Assembly (NCBI RefSeq): GCF_002277815.1
Contig: NZ_NKJI01000012.1
Location: forward strand, 1-64,000
Length of the DNA stretch: 64,000 bases
Direction of reading: 5' to 3'
Origin: Pseudomonas sp. ERMR1:02
GTDB taxonomy: Bacteria > Pseudomonadota > Gammaproteobacteria > Pseudomonadales > Pseudomonadaceae
Shown: positions 8,742 through 16,279 of the stretch, piece by piece
Layout: each line of letters begins with the position of its first letter
Numbering within the stretch: the stretch's first letter is position 1
Position numbers and translations under genes: made by a program
Notes under the pieces: model-generated
What the model was told of the DNA's origin: nothing
Seen by the model: the letters and a program-made list of their open reading frames with translations, nothing else
The model's database searches: none

Positions 8742-9479
8742 ATGTCCCAAGTCAACATGCGCGATATGCTGAAGGCCGGTGTGCACTTCGGTCACCAGAC
8801 CCGTTACTGGAACCCGAAAATGGGTAAATACATTTTCGGCGCGCGTAACAAGATCCACATCATCAACCTTGAAAAAACCCTGCCTATGTTCAACGAAGCT
8901 CTGACTTTCGTAGAGCGTCTGGCCCAGGGCAAAAACAAGATTCTGTTCGTCGGCACCAAGCGTTCCGCTGGCAAGATCGTTGCTGAAGAAGCAGCACGTT
9001 GCGGTTCGCCGTACGTCGATCACCGCTGGTTGGGCGGCATGCTGACCAACTTCAAAACCATCCGTGCTTCCATCAAGCGTCTGCGTGACCTTGAAGTACA
9101 AGCCGAAGACGGTACTTTCGCCAAGCTGACCAAGAAAGAAGCGCTGATGCGCTCCCGTGACCTGGAAAAGCTGGATCGTTCCCTGGGTGGTATCAAGGAC
9201 ATGGGCGGTCTGCCAGACGCTCTGTTCGTTATCGACGTTGATCACGAGCGCATCGCGATCACCGAAGCCAACAAGCTGGGCATCCCGGTTATCGGCGTAG
9301 TCGATACCAACAGCAGCCCGGAAGGCGTTGACTACATCATCCCAGGCAACGATGACGCAATCCGCGCTATCCAGCTGTACATGGGTTCGATGGCTGACGC
9401 CGTTATCCGTGGTCGCAACAATGTTGCTGGCGGCACTGTAGAGTTCGTAGCTGAAGAAACTCAGGCTGCAGCTGAGTAA
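8742..9479 (+). CDS. rpsB: 30S ribosomal protein S2
   Basis: Structural protein of the small ribosomal subunit, 245 residues. MSQVNMRDMLKAGVHFGHQT and WNPKMGKYIFGARNKIHIIN are diagnostic, as is FVGTKRSAGKIVAEEA. The ATG follows TTAAGGAACTATC, a good ribosome binding site. It heads the conserved rpsB-tsf-pyrH-frr cluster. A strong terminator follows, so tsf may depend on read-through or its own promoter. Codon use is that of a highly expressed gene (GGT, CGT, AAC rich). Confidence 0.98.
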   Translation: MSQVNMRDMLKAGVHFGHQTRYWNPKMGKYIFGARNKIHIINLEKTLPMFNEALTFVERLAQGKNKILFVGTKRSAGKIVAEEAARCGSPYVDHRWLGGMLTNFKTIRASIKRLRDLEVQAEDGTFAKLTKKEALMRSRDLEKLDRSLGGIKDMGGLPDALFVIDVDHERIAITEANKLGIPVIGVVDTNSSPEGVDYIIPGNDDAIRAIQLYMGSMADAVIRGRNNVAGGTVEFVAEETQAAAE

Positions 9480-9507
9480 TTGACGCCCTGGCGTTGACTC
9501 AGTAAGC

Positions 9508-9532
9508 AAAAAGGGGGCTTGGCCCCCTTTTT
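9508..9532 (+). terminator. Rho-independent terminator after rpsB
   Basis: GGGGGC-TTG-GCCCCC stem-loop followed by TTTTT, 29 bases after the rpsB stop. It probably attenuates transcription into tsf. Confidence 0.85.
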
Positions 9533-9669
9533 GCCACCTCGAAAACCATTTGTCGGCGCCCACTGTTTTATCTGTAATGTGCGGCAGCTAACAAAGGTGG
9601 TTCGGGAAGAATTGAACGCCCGTTCGATCGGGTGGAATGGTTGATAACCTATCCAAGAGGAATTTTGAA

Positions 9670-10533
9670 ATGGCAGAGATTACTGCAGCGTTGGTCAAAG
9701 AACTGCGCGAGCGTACTGGCGAAGGCATGATGGACTGCAAAAAGGCCTTGACCAAGGCTGGCGGCGACATCGAAAAAGCCATTGATGACATGCGCGCTTC
9801 GGGCGCCATCAAGGCTGCCAAGAAAGCCGGTAACGTTGCCGCTGAAGGCGCAATCGCACTCAAGGAAGACGGTAAATCCGCCGTTCTTCTGGAAGTGAAC
9901 TCGCAGACCGACTTCCTGGCTCTGCAGGACGACTTCAAGGCATTTGTTGCTGCCAGCGTTGAAAAAGCGTTCGCTGACAAACTGACTGACGTCGCTCCGC
10001 TGATCGAAGCTCAAGAAACCGATCGCCTGGTTCTGGTCGGCAAGGTTGGCGAAAACGTCAATATCCGTCGCCTGACTCGCGTTGAAGGTGATGTTGTTGG
10101 TGGCTACCTGCACGGCAACAAGATTGGTGTTGCGGTTGTTCTCAAGGGCGGCGACGTTGAGCTGGCCAAAGACATCGCTATGCATGTAGCGGCTACCAAC
10201 CCTGAATTCCTGCTGCCATCGGAAGTTTCCGCTGAAGCGATCGAGCGCGAGAAAGGCGTGTTCCTGACCCTCAACGCTGACAAGATCGCCGGCAAACCAG
10301 AAAACATTGTTGAAAACATGGTCAAAGGCCGTATCAGCAAGTTCCTGGCTGAAGCGAGCCTGGTTGAGCAGGCGTTCGTAAAGAACCCTGAAATCAAGAT
10401 CGGCGACCTGGCCAAGAAAGCTGGCGCTGAAATCGTTTCCTTCACCTACTTCAAGGTCGGCGAAGGCATCGAGAAGCCAGTTGATAACTTCGCTGAAGAA
10501 GTTGCTGCTCAGCTGGCTGCCGCCAAGCAATAA
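9670..10533 (+). CDS. tsf: Translation elongation factor Ts
   Basis: Guanine nucleotide exchange factor that recycles EF-Tu. 287 residues from the ATG at 9670, which follows AAGAGGAATTTTGAA. MAEITAALVKELRERTGEGM with MMDCKKALTKAGGDIEKAID is the signature UBA-like N-terminal domain, and EVNSQTDFLALQDDF is the core motif that contacts EF-Tu. An in-frame upstream ATG at 9637 would add 11 residues with no family support. Highly expressed codon use like rpsB. Confidence 0.98.
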   Translation: MAEITAALVKELRERTGEGMMDCKKALTKAGGDIEKAIDDMRASGAIKAAKKAGNVAAEGAIALKEDGKSAVLLEVNSQTDFLALQDDFKAFVAASVEKAFADKLTDVAPLIEAQETDRLVLVGKVGENVNIRRLTRVEGDVVGGYLHGNKIGVAVVLKGGDVELAKDIAMHVAATNPEFLLPSEVSAEAIEREKGVFLTLNADKIAGKPENIVENMVKGRISKFLAEASLVEQAFVKNPEIKIGDLAKKAGAEIVSFTYFKVGEGIEKPVDNFAEEVAAQLAAAKQ

Positions 10534-10557
10534 GACGGTTTTTTAACTGTCGCCCTG

Positions 10558-10592
10558 AAGAGGCTGCCCGCTCACGCGCGCAGCCTCTTTTC
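10558..10592 (+). terminator. Rho-independent terminator after tsf
   Basis: AAGAGGCTGC and GCAGCCTCTT arms around a CG-rich loop, ending in TTTT. It lies about 25 bases past the tsf stop. Confidence 0.8.
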
Positions 10593-10599
10593 AGATGGG

Positions 10600-10744
10600 G
10601 CACCAATTTTTTAATTGGTTTCCTTTTGGAACTGGCTTACAAAGCCATGTTCCGATGGCGCTGAAGCAGTGCCAAGCAAGAGTGAACGCCAGCTGAAAAC
10701 AGCTCGCAAAGAATTTTTAAAATACGCCGCAGGAGAGATTCGCA
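10600..10744 (+). promoter_or_regulatory. pyrH upstream region with two hairpins
   Basis: ACCAATTTTTTAATTGGT (10602-10619) is a near-perfect palindrome. GGAAC-TGGCT ... AGCCA-GTTCC (about 10628-10653) forms a second stem. The rest to the pyrH ribosome binding site (CAGGAGAG) is AT-rich near AATTTTTAAAATAC. It probably holds the pyrH-frr promoter; no specific regulator was recognised. Confidence 0.35.
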
Positions 10745-11488
10745 ATGGCTCAGCAGGGCAGTGGTTATCAGGCTCGCTATAAACGCATTCTACTCAAACT
10801 TAGCGGCGAGGCCCTGATGGGCTCGGAAGAGTTCGGGATCGATCCGAAGGTTCTGGATCGCATGGCGCTGGAAGTTGGCCAACTGGTCGGCATCGGCGTT
10901 CAGGTCGGTCTGGTAATCGGTGGCGGCAACTTGTTCCGCGGTGCAGCGCTGAGCGCAGCCGGCATGGATCGGGTTACCGGCGACCACATGGGCATGCTGG
11001 CCACTGTGATGAACGCACTGGCCATGCGTGATGCGCTCGAACGTGCCAATATCTCCGCTATCGTGATGTCGGCCATTTCCATGGTTGGCGTGACCGATCA
11101 CTACGATCGCCGCAAAGCCATGCGTCACCTGAACTCCAAGGAAGTCGTGATTTTCGCGGCCGGTACTGGCAACCCTTTCTTCACTACGGACTCGGCTGCC
11201 TGCCTGCGTGCGATCGAAATCGATGCTGATGTCGTGCTCAAGGCGACCAAAGTCGATGGCGTATACACCGCTGACCCATTCAAAGACCCGCATGCCGAGA
11301 AGTTCGATCATCTGACCTACGATGAAGTGCTGGATCGCAAGCTGGGCGTGATGGATCTGACGGCCATTTGCCTGTGCCGCGACCATAAAATGCCGCTGCG
11401 CGTATTTAATATGAACAAGCCCGGCGCCCTGCTGAACATCGTGCATGGTGGCGCTGAAGGGACCCTGATCGAGGAAGGCCAACAATGA
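10745..11488 (+). CDS. pyrH: UMP kinase
   Basis: Bacterial UMP kinase of the amino-acid-kinase fold, which makes UDP from UMP and ATP and supplies UTP/CTP synthesis. 247 residues. KRILLKLSGEALMG is the N-terminal phosphate loop, GGGNLFRGA the GTP/ATP-site loop, and GTGNPFFTTDSAACLRA the UMP-site signature. The ATG follows CAGGAGAGATTCGCA. Its TGA overlaps the frr start (ATGA), so the two are coupled. PyrG further along this window continues the pyrimidine branch. Confidence 0.97.
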   Translation: MAQQGSGYQARYKRILLKLSGEALMGSEEFGIDPKVLDRMALEVGQLVGIGVQVGLVIGGGNLFRGAALSAAGMDRVTGDHMGMLATVMNALAMRDALERANISAIVMSAISMVGVTDHYDRRKAMRHLNSKEVVIFAAGTGNPFFTTDSAACLRAIEIDADVVLKATKVDGVYTADPFKDPHAEKFDHLTYDEVLDRKLGVMDLTAICLCRDHKMPLRVFNMNKPGALLNIVHGGAEGTLIEEGQQ

Positions 11489-12042
11489 TCAACGAAATCA
11501 AGAAAGACGCTCAAGAGCGCATGCAAAAGTCCGTGGAATCGCTTGCGCACAACTTCGGTCGAATTCGTACCGGCCAAGCGCACCCAAGCATTCTGGAAGG
11601 CGTGATGGTGCCGTACTACGGCTCCGACACCCCGATCAAACAGGTGGCGAACATCACCGTTAAAGACGCCCGTACCCTGCAGGTCGTTGCCTTTGAACGC
11701 AATATGTTGGGCGCCGTCGACAAAGCCATCGGTAGTGCTGGCCTGAACCTCAACCCGACCAACCTGGGTGAGTTGCTGCTGATCTCCATGCCGGCCCTGA
11801 CCGAAGAAACCCGTAAGGGCTTCACCAAGCAGGCTCGCGACGTTGCTGAAGACGCGCGTGTTGCGGTGCGCAATATCCGCCGTGATGCGAACAGCCAGCT
11901 CAAGGATCTGGTCAAGGAAAAAGAAATCAGCGAAGACGAAGAGCGTCGCGCCACTGGCGAGATCGATGATTTGACCAAAAAGTTCGTGGCTAAAATTGAC
12001 GCGGACTTGGCGCAGAAAGAAAAAGACCTGATGGCCGTATAA
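11485..12042 (+). CDS. frr: Ribosome recycling factor
   Basis: Splits post-termination ribosomes together with EF-G. 185 residues, the standard length. MINEIKKDAQERMQKSVESL and IRTGQAHPSILEGVMVPYYG are signature segments. The protein ends in the long helical domain (LVKEKEISEDEERRATGEID). Start overlaps pyrH by four bases. uppS begins 13 bases after its stop, so pyrH-frr-uppS-cdsA-dxr reads as one operon. Confidence 0.97.
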   Translation: MINEIKKDAQERMQKSVESLAHNFGRIRTGQAHPSILEGVMVPYYGSDTPIKQVANITVKDARTLQVVAFERNMLGAVDKAIGSAGLNLNPTNLGELLLISMPALTEETRKGFTKQARDVAEDARVAVRNIRRDANSQLKDLVKEKEISEDEERRATGEIDDLTKKFVAKIDADLAQKEKDLMAV

Positions 12043-12055
12043 GGGTCGCGTTTTC

Positions 12056-12811
12056 ATGGACAAGACTAAGCAGACTGCGCCGTCCGCGGTGCCGCGCCAT
12101 GTCGCGATCATCATGGATGGTAATAATCGCTGGGCGAAAAAACGCTTTATGCCGGGTGTCGCCGGTCATAAAGCGGGTGTGGATGCAGTTCGTGCGGTCA
12201 TCGAGGTGTGTGCCGAAGCCGGGGTTGAAGTATTGACCCTGTTCGCGTTCTCCAGTGAGAACTGGCAACGCCCGGCCGATGAGGTCAGTGCCTTGATGGA
12301 TCTGTTCTTCAGGGCATTGCGTCGCGAGGCCAAGCGCCTGAATGACAACAACATCAGTTTGCGCATTATTGGCGACCGCTCGCGTTTTCATCCGGAACTT
12401 CAAGCTGCCATGCGTGAAGCCGAGGCCATGACTGTCGGCAGCAATCGTTTCATCCTGCAGATCGCCGCCAATTACGGCGGGCAGTGGGATATCGCGCAGG
12501 CCGCTCAGCGACTGGCTCGGGAAGTTCAGGCCGGGCACTTGCGTCCGGAAGACATCACGCCAGAATTGCTGCAAACGTGCCTGGCCACCGGCGATCAACC
12601 GTTGCCGGACTTGTGCATTCGTACCGGCGGCGAGCATCGCATCAGTAACTTCCTGCTGTGGCAACTGGCTTACGCTGAGTTGTTTTTCTCCGACCTGTTC
12701 TGGCCGGACTTCAAACACGACGCCATGCGTAATGCGCTGGCTGATTTCGCATCTCGCCAGCGTCGCTTCGGTAAAACGAGCGAGCAGGTCGAGGCTGGAG
12801 CCCGGGTTTAA
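12056..12811 (+). CDS. uppS: Undecaprenyl diphosphate synthase (di-trans,poly-cis)
   Basis: Condenses isopentenyl diphosphate units onto farnesyl diphosphate to make the C55 carrier for peptidoglycan and O-antigen. 251 residues. HVAIIMDGNNRWAKKR carries the catalytic Asp21, and FAFSSENWQRP and DLCIRTGGEHRISNFLLWQ are the other conserved blocks. It sits with cdsA, dxr and further ispD/ispF genes of the isoprenoid pathway in this window. Its stop is adjacent to the cdsA start. Confidence 0.97.
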   Translation: MDKTKQTAPSAVPRHVAIIMDGNNRWAKKRFMPGVAGHKAGVDAVRAVIEVCAEAGVEVLTLFAFSSENWQRPADEVSALMDLFFRALRREAKRLNDNNISLRIIGDRSRFHPELQAAMREAEAMTVGSNRFILQIAANYGGQWDIAQAAQRLAREVQAGHLRPEDITPELLQTCLATGDQPLPDLCIRTGGEHRISNFLLWQLAYAELFFSDLFWPDFKHDAMRNALADFASRQRRFGKTSEQVEAGARV

Positions 12812-13618
12812 ATGCTTAAACAACGAATCATCACTGCGCTGATCCTGCTGCCGATTGCCCTGTGCGGGTTTTTCCTGCTCGAGGGTTCAGGATTTGCACT
12901 GTTCATCGGGCTGGTTGTGACCCTCGGTGCCTGGGAATGGGCGCGTCTGGCGGGCTTCACTGCCCAGTCGATGCGCTTGGCCTATGCCGCTGTAGTCGCG
13001 TTGATGCTGTTTGTCATGCATATCCTTCCCGGCCTTGCGCCTTGGGTGTTGGGGGCTTCGGTACTCTGGTGGGGGGTTGCGACCTATCTGGTGCTGACGT
13101 ATCCACGCTCCAACGAGCACTGGGCCAGTGCGGCCTGCAAGCTGGTGATCGGTCTTTTGATCTTGCTGCCGGCCTGGCAAGGCCTTATTCAGATCAAACA
13201 GCAGCCCTTGGGCAACTGGCTGATCATGGCGGTGATGGTGCTGGTCTGGGGGGCCGATATTGGCGCGTACTTTTCCGGCCGGGCCTTCGGCAAGCGCAAG
13301 CTAGCGCCGCAGGTCAGTCCTGGAAAGAGCTGGGAAGGCGTTTATGGTGGCTTGACCGTGAGTCTGGTCATCACCGTCGTCGTCGGGTTTGTCCGTGACT
13401 GGACCGTTGCCGAGTTGTTCAAGGGCCTGATCGGCGCAGCCGTAATCGTATTTATCTCGGTCGTAGGCGATCTGACCGAAAGCATGTTCAAGCGCAATTC
13501 CGGAATCAAGGACAGCAGCAATCTGCTGCCTGGTCACGGCGGTGTGCTGGATCGTATCGACAGCCTGACCGCTGCGATTCCCGTGTTTTCGGTGCTGTTG
13601 TGGATGGCAGCACCGTGA
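12812..13618 (+). CDS. cdsA: Phosphatidate cytidylyltransferase
   Basis: Inner-membrane enzyme that makes CDP-diacylglycerol from phosphatidate and CTP, the branch point for phospholipids. 268 residues with about seven or eight hydrophobic segments. The family signature lies in SPGKSWEGVYGGL and in GDLTESMFKRNSGIKD followed by LLPGHGGVLDRIDS. The start follows the uppS stop directly and its TGA overlaps the GTG of dxr, so expression is coupled on both sides. Confidence 0.96.
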   Translation: MLKQRIITALILLPIALCGFFLLEGSGFALFIGLVVTLGAWEWARLAGFTAQSMRLAYAAVVALMLFVMHILPGLAPWVLGASVLWWGVATYLVLTYPRSNEHWASAACKLVIGLLILLPAWQGLIQIKQQPLGNWLIMAVMVLVWGADIGAYFSGRAFGKRKLAPQVSPGKSWEGVYGGLTVSLVITVVVGFVRDWTVAELFKGLIGAAVIVFISVVGDLTESMFKRNSGIKDSSNLLPGHGGVLDRIDSLTAAIPVFSVLLWMAAP

Positions 13619-14802
13619 GCCGTCCCCAGCAGATTACCGTTCTTGGGGCAACCGGCTCGATCGGTCTGAGCACCCTGGATGTCATCGCGCGCCACCCCGA
13701 GCGTTATCAAGTTTTCGCCTTGAGCGGTTTTACCCGTTTGAGTGAGTTGTTGGCGCTATGTGTGCGCCACGCCCCCGGTTCGCCGTAGTACCTGAAGCCA
13801 GCGCTGCCCGCGGCTTGCAGGATGATTTGCATGCGGCAGGTTTATCGACCCGTGTGCTGGTGGGGGAAGAAGGTTTGTGCCAGGTCGCCGCCGATCCTGA
13901 GGTCGATGCAGTGATGGCGGCCATTGTCGGCGCGGCGGGTTGCGTCCGACCATTGCGGCAGTGGAGGCGGGCAAGAAATCCTCCTGGCCAACAAAGAAGC
14001 GCTGGTCATGTCCGGTGCGCTGTTTATGCAAGCCGTGCGCAAGAGCGGTTCGGTTTTGCTGCCGATCGACAGTGAGCACAACGCAATTTTCCAGTGCATG
14101 CCACAGGATTTTGCCCGTGGCCTCGGCGCAGTCGGTGTGCGCCGGATTTTGCTCACGGCCTCCGGAGGTCCGTTCCGGCAAACGCCCATGGCGGAACTGG
14201 CGCATGTGTCGCCTGAGCAGGCTTGTGCCCACCCGAATTGGTCCATGGGGCGCAAGATTTCGGTCGATTCGGCCAGCATGATGAACAAAGGGCTTGAGTT
14301 GATCGAGGCCTGCTGGCTGTTCGATGCCAAGCCATCCCAGGTCGAAGTGGTGATTCATCCTCAGAGTGTGATTCATTCGCTGGTCGACTACATCGATGGC
14401 TCTGTATTGGCTCAGTTGGGCAACCCGGACATGCGCACGCCAATCGCCAACGCCCTGGCGTGGCCTGAGCGAATTGATTCGGGTGTGCCGCCGCTGGATC
14501 TGTTTGCCATTGCGCGCCTGGACTTCCAGGCACCGGATGAAGAGCGTTTCCCTTGTCTGCGTCTGGCCCGGCAGGCAGCCGAGGCGGGCAATAGTGCGCC
14601 GGCGATGCTGAATGCGGCGAACGAAGTCGCTGTTGCGGCGTTTCTCGACGGACGGGTTCGTTACCCGGAAATCGCGAGTATCATCGAGGAAACATTGAAT
14701 CTCGAGCCTGTGGTGGCGCTGGATGATCTTGAAGCAGTGTTCACGGCAGATGCGAAGGCGCGTGTGCTGGCCGAACAATGGTTGAGTCGTCACGGGCGGT
14801 AA
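13615..14802 (+). CDS. dxr: 1-deoxy-D-xylulose 5-phosphate reductoisomerase, three frameshifts
   Basis: Second enzyme of the MEP isoprenoid pathway (DXP to MEP, NADPH). It starts at GTG 13615, overlapping the cdsA stop; QQITVLGATGSIGLSTLDVI is the NADPH loop. The frame breaks at about 13775 (C run one short after VRHAP), 13937 (TTT read as TT, before LRPTIAAVEAGKK) and 13976 (AAAA read as AAA, before ILLANKEALVMSGA). Restoring one base at each gives 396 residues, the normal Pseudomonas length. PIDSEHNAIFQC and SVDSASMMNKGLELIEACWLF keep the catalytic Asp/Glu and metal-site motifs. All three losses are in homopolymers of an essential gene, so read error is favoured over a pseudogene. Confidence 0.9.
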
Positions 14803-14855
14803 GTGCTGCAATGCGTTGACCCATACGGCACTGGATAGGAATGCGGAGAAAGTAG

Positions 14856-16207
14856 ATGAGCGCGCTCTATATGATTGTCGGCACCCTAGTGGCTTTGGGC
14901 GTGCTGGTTACCTTCCACGAGTTCGGCCATTTCTGGGTCGCGCGTCGCTGTGGGGTCAAGGTGCTGCGTTTCTCCGTAGGCTTTGGCATGCCGCTGCTTC
15001 GCTGGCACGACAAGCAGGGCACTGAGTTCGTGGTGGCTGCCATTCCGCTGGGCGGTTACGTGAAGATGCTCGACGAGCGCGAAGGTGAAGTGCCGGTCGA
15101 GCAGCTCGATCATGCTTTCAATCGCAAATCGGTTCGTCAGCGGATTGCTATCGTGGCGGCCGGGCCGATTGCCAACTTTCTATTGGCGCTGCTGTTTTTT
15201 TGGGTGTTGGCCATGCTCGGCAGCGAGCAGGTGCGCCCGGTCATCGGTGCCGTAGAGTCAGGTAGCATTGCTGCCAAGGCTGGTTTGAGCGCGGGTCAGG
15301 AAATCATCTCCATCGATGGCGAACCGACTTCCGGCTGGGCTGCAGTGAATTTGCAGCTGGTCCGTCGCCTTGGGGAAAGTGGTTCGCTGCAGGTACTGGT
15401 CCGGGAGCAGGGTTCCACGGTGGATTCGCCCCGTGAGCTGGCACTGGATAAATGGCTGAAGGGCGCCGATGAGCCGGATCCGATTCGCTCGCTGGGCATC
15501 CGTCCGTGGCGTCCGGCATTGCCGCCGATCCTGGCCGAACTTGATCCGAAAGGCCCGGCGCAGACCGCAGGCCTGAAAATGGGTGACCGCCTACTCGCAC
15601 TTGATGGCAAGTTGCTGGATGACTGGCAGCAAGTGGTGGATACCGTCCGTATGCATCCTGATACCAAAATCATACTGCGGGTCGAGCGTGATGGTGCTCA
15701 AATCGACGTCCCTGTCACGCTGGCTGCGCGCGGCGAGAAAAAGGCGCCGAGTGGTTATCTGGGGGCAGGGGTGAAGGCGGTCGATTGGCCGCCGGAGATG
15801 ATCCGTGAGGTCAGGTTCGGTCCTTTGGCCGCGATCGGCGAGGGGCTCGACGTACATGGACCATGAGCGTGCTGACCCTTGATTCACTGAAGAAAATGTT
15901 GTTCGGCGAGCTCTCGGTAAAAAACTTGAGTGGACCGATAACCATTGCTAAAGTGGCGGGCGCTTCGGCCCAGTCGGGTATCGCTGATTTCCTGAATTTC
16001 CTTGCTTATCTGAGTATTAGCTTGGGGGTTCTGAATTTGCTGCCCATTCCTGTGCTGGATGGGGGGCATTTGTTGTTTTATCTGATTGAGTGGGCGCGTG
16101 GTCGTCCCTTGTCGGATCGGGTGCAAGGTTGGGGGATACAGATCGGTATCAGTTTGGTGGTCGGAGTGATGTTGCTTGCTCTGGTCAATGATCTGAGTCG
16201 TCTGTAA
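14856..16207 (+). CDS. rseP: Site-2 protease RseP (sigma-E pathway), one frameshift
   Basis: Inner-membrane zinc metalloprotease that cleaves the anti-sigma factor (MucA/RseA) after a first cut, releasing AlgU/RpoE. The zinc motif HEFGH is at residues 21-25 in the first membrane segment. Two PDZ domains follow, and the second metal motif is in LLPIPVLDGGHLLFYL near the C-terminus. The frame breaks near 15845, where GAGGGGCTCG has one G too few; restoring it reads EGARRTWTMSVLTLDSL and gives 450 residues, normal for the family. It lies between dxr and bamA, the conserved order. Confidence 0.9.
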
Positions 16208-16279
16208 CGTCGCTGAATTGCGAATCTGCCGCATTTTGCGGCAGTTTGTTTATTGCCAGTTGGAATAAGAAAGGACTTC

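Noticed and set aside
13615..14802. dxr as a true pseudogene
   Set aside because: All three breaks are homopolymer losses, the repaired protein is full length, and the gene is essential in this pathway.
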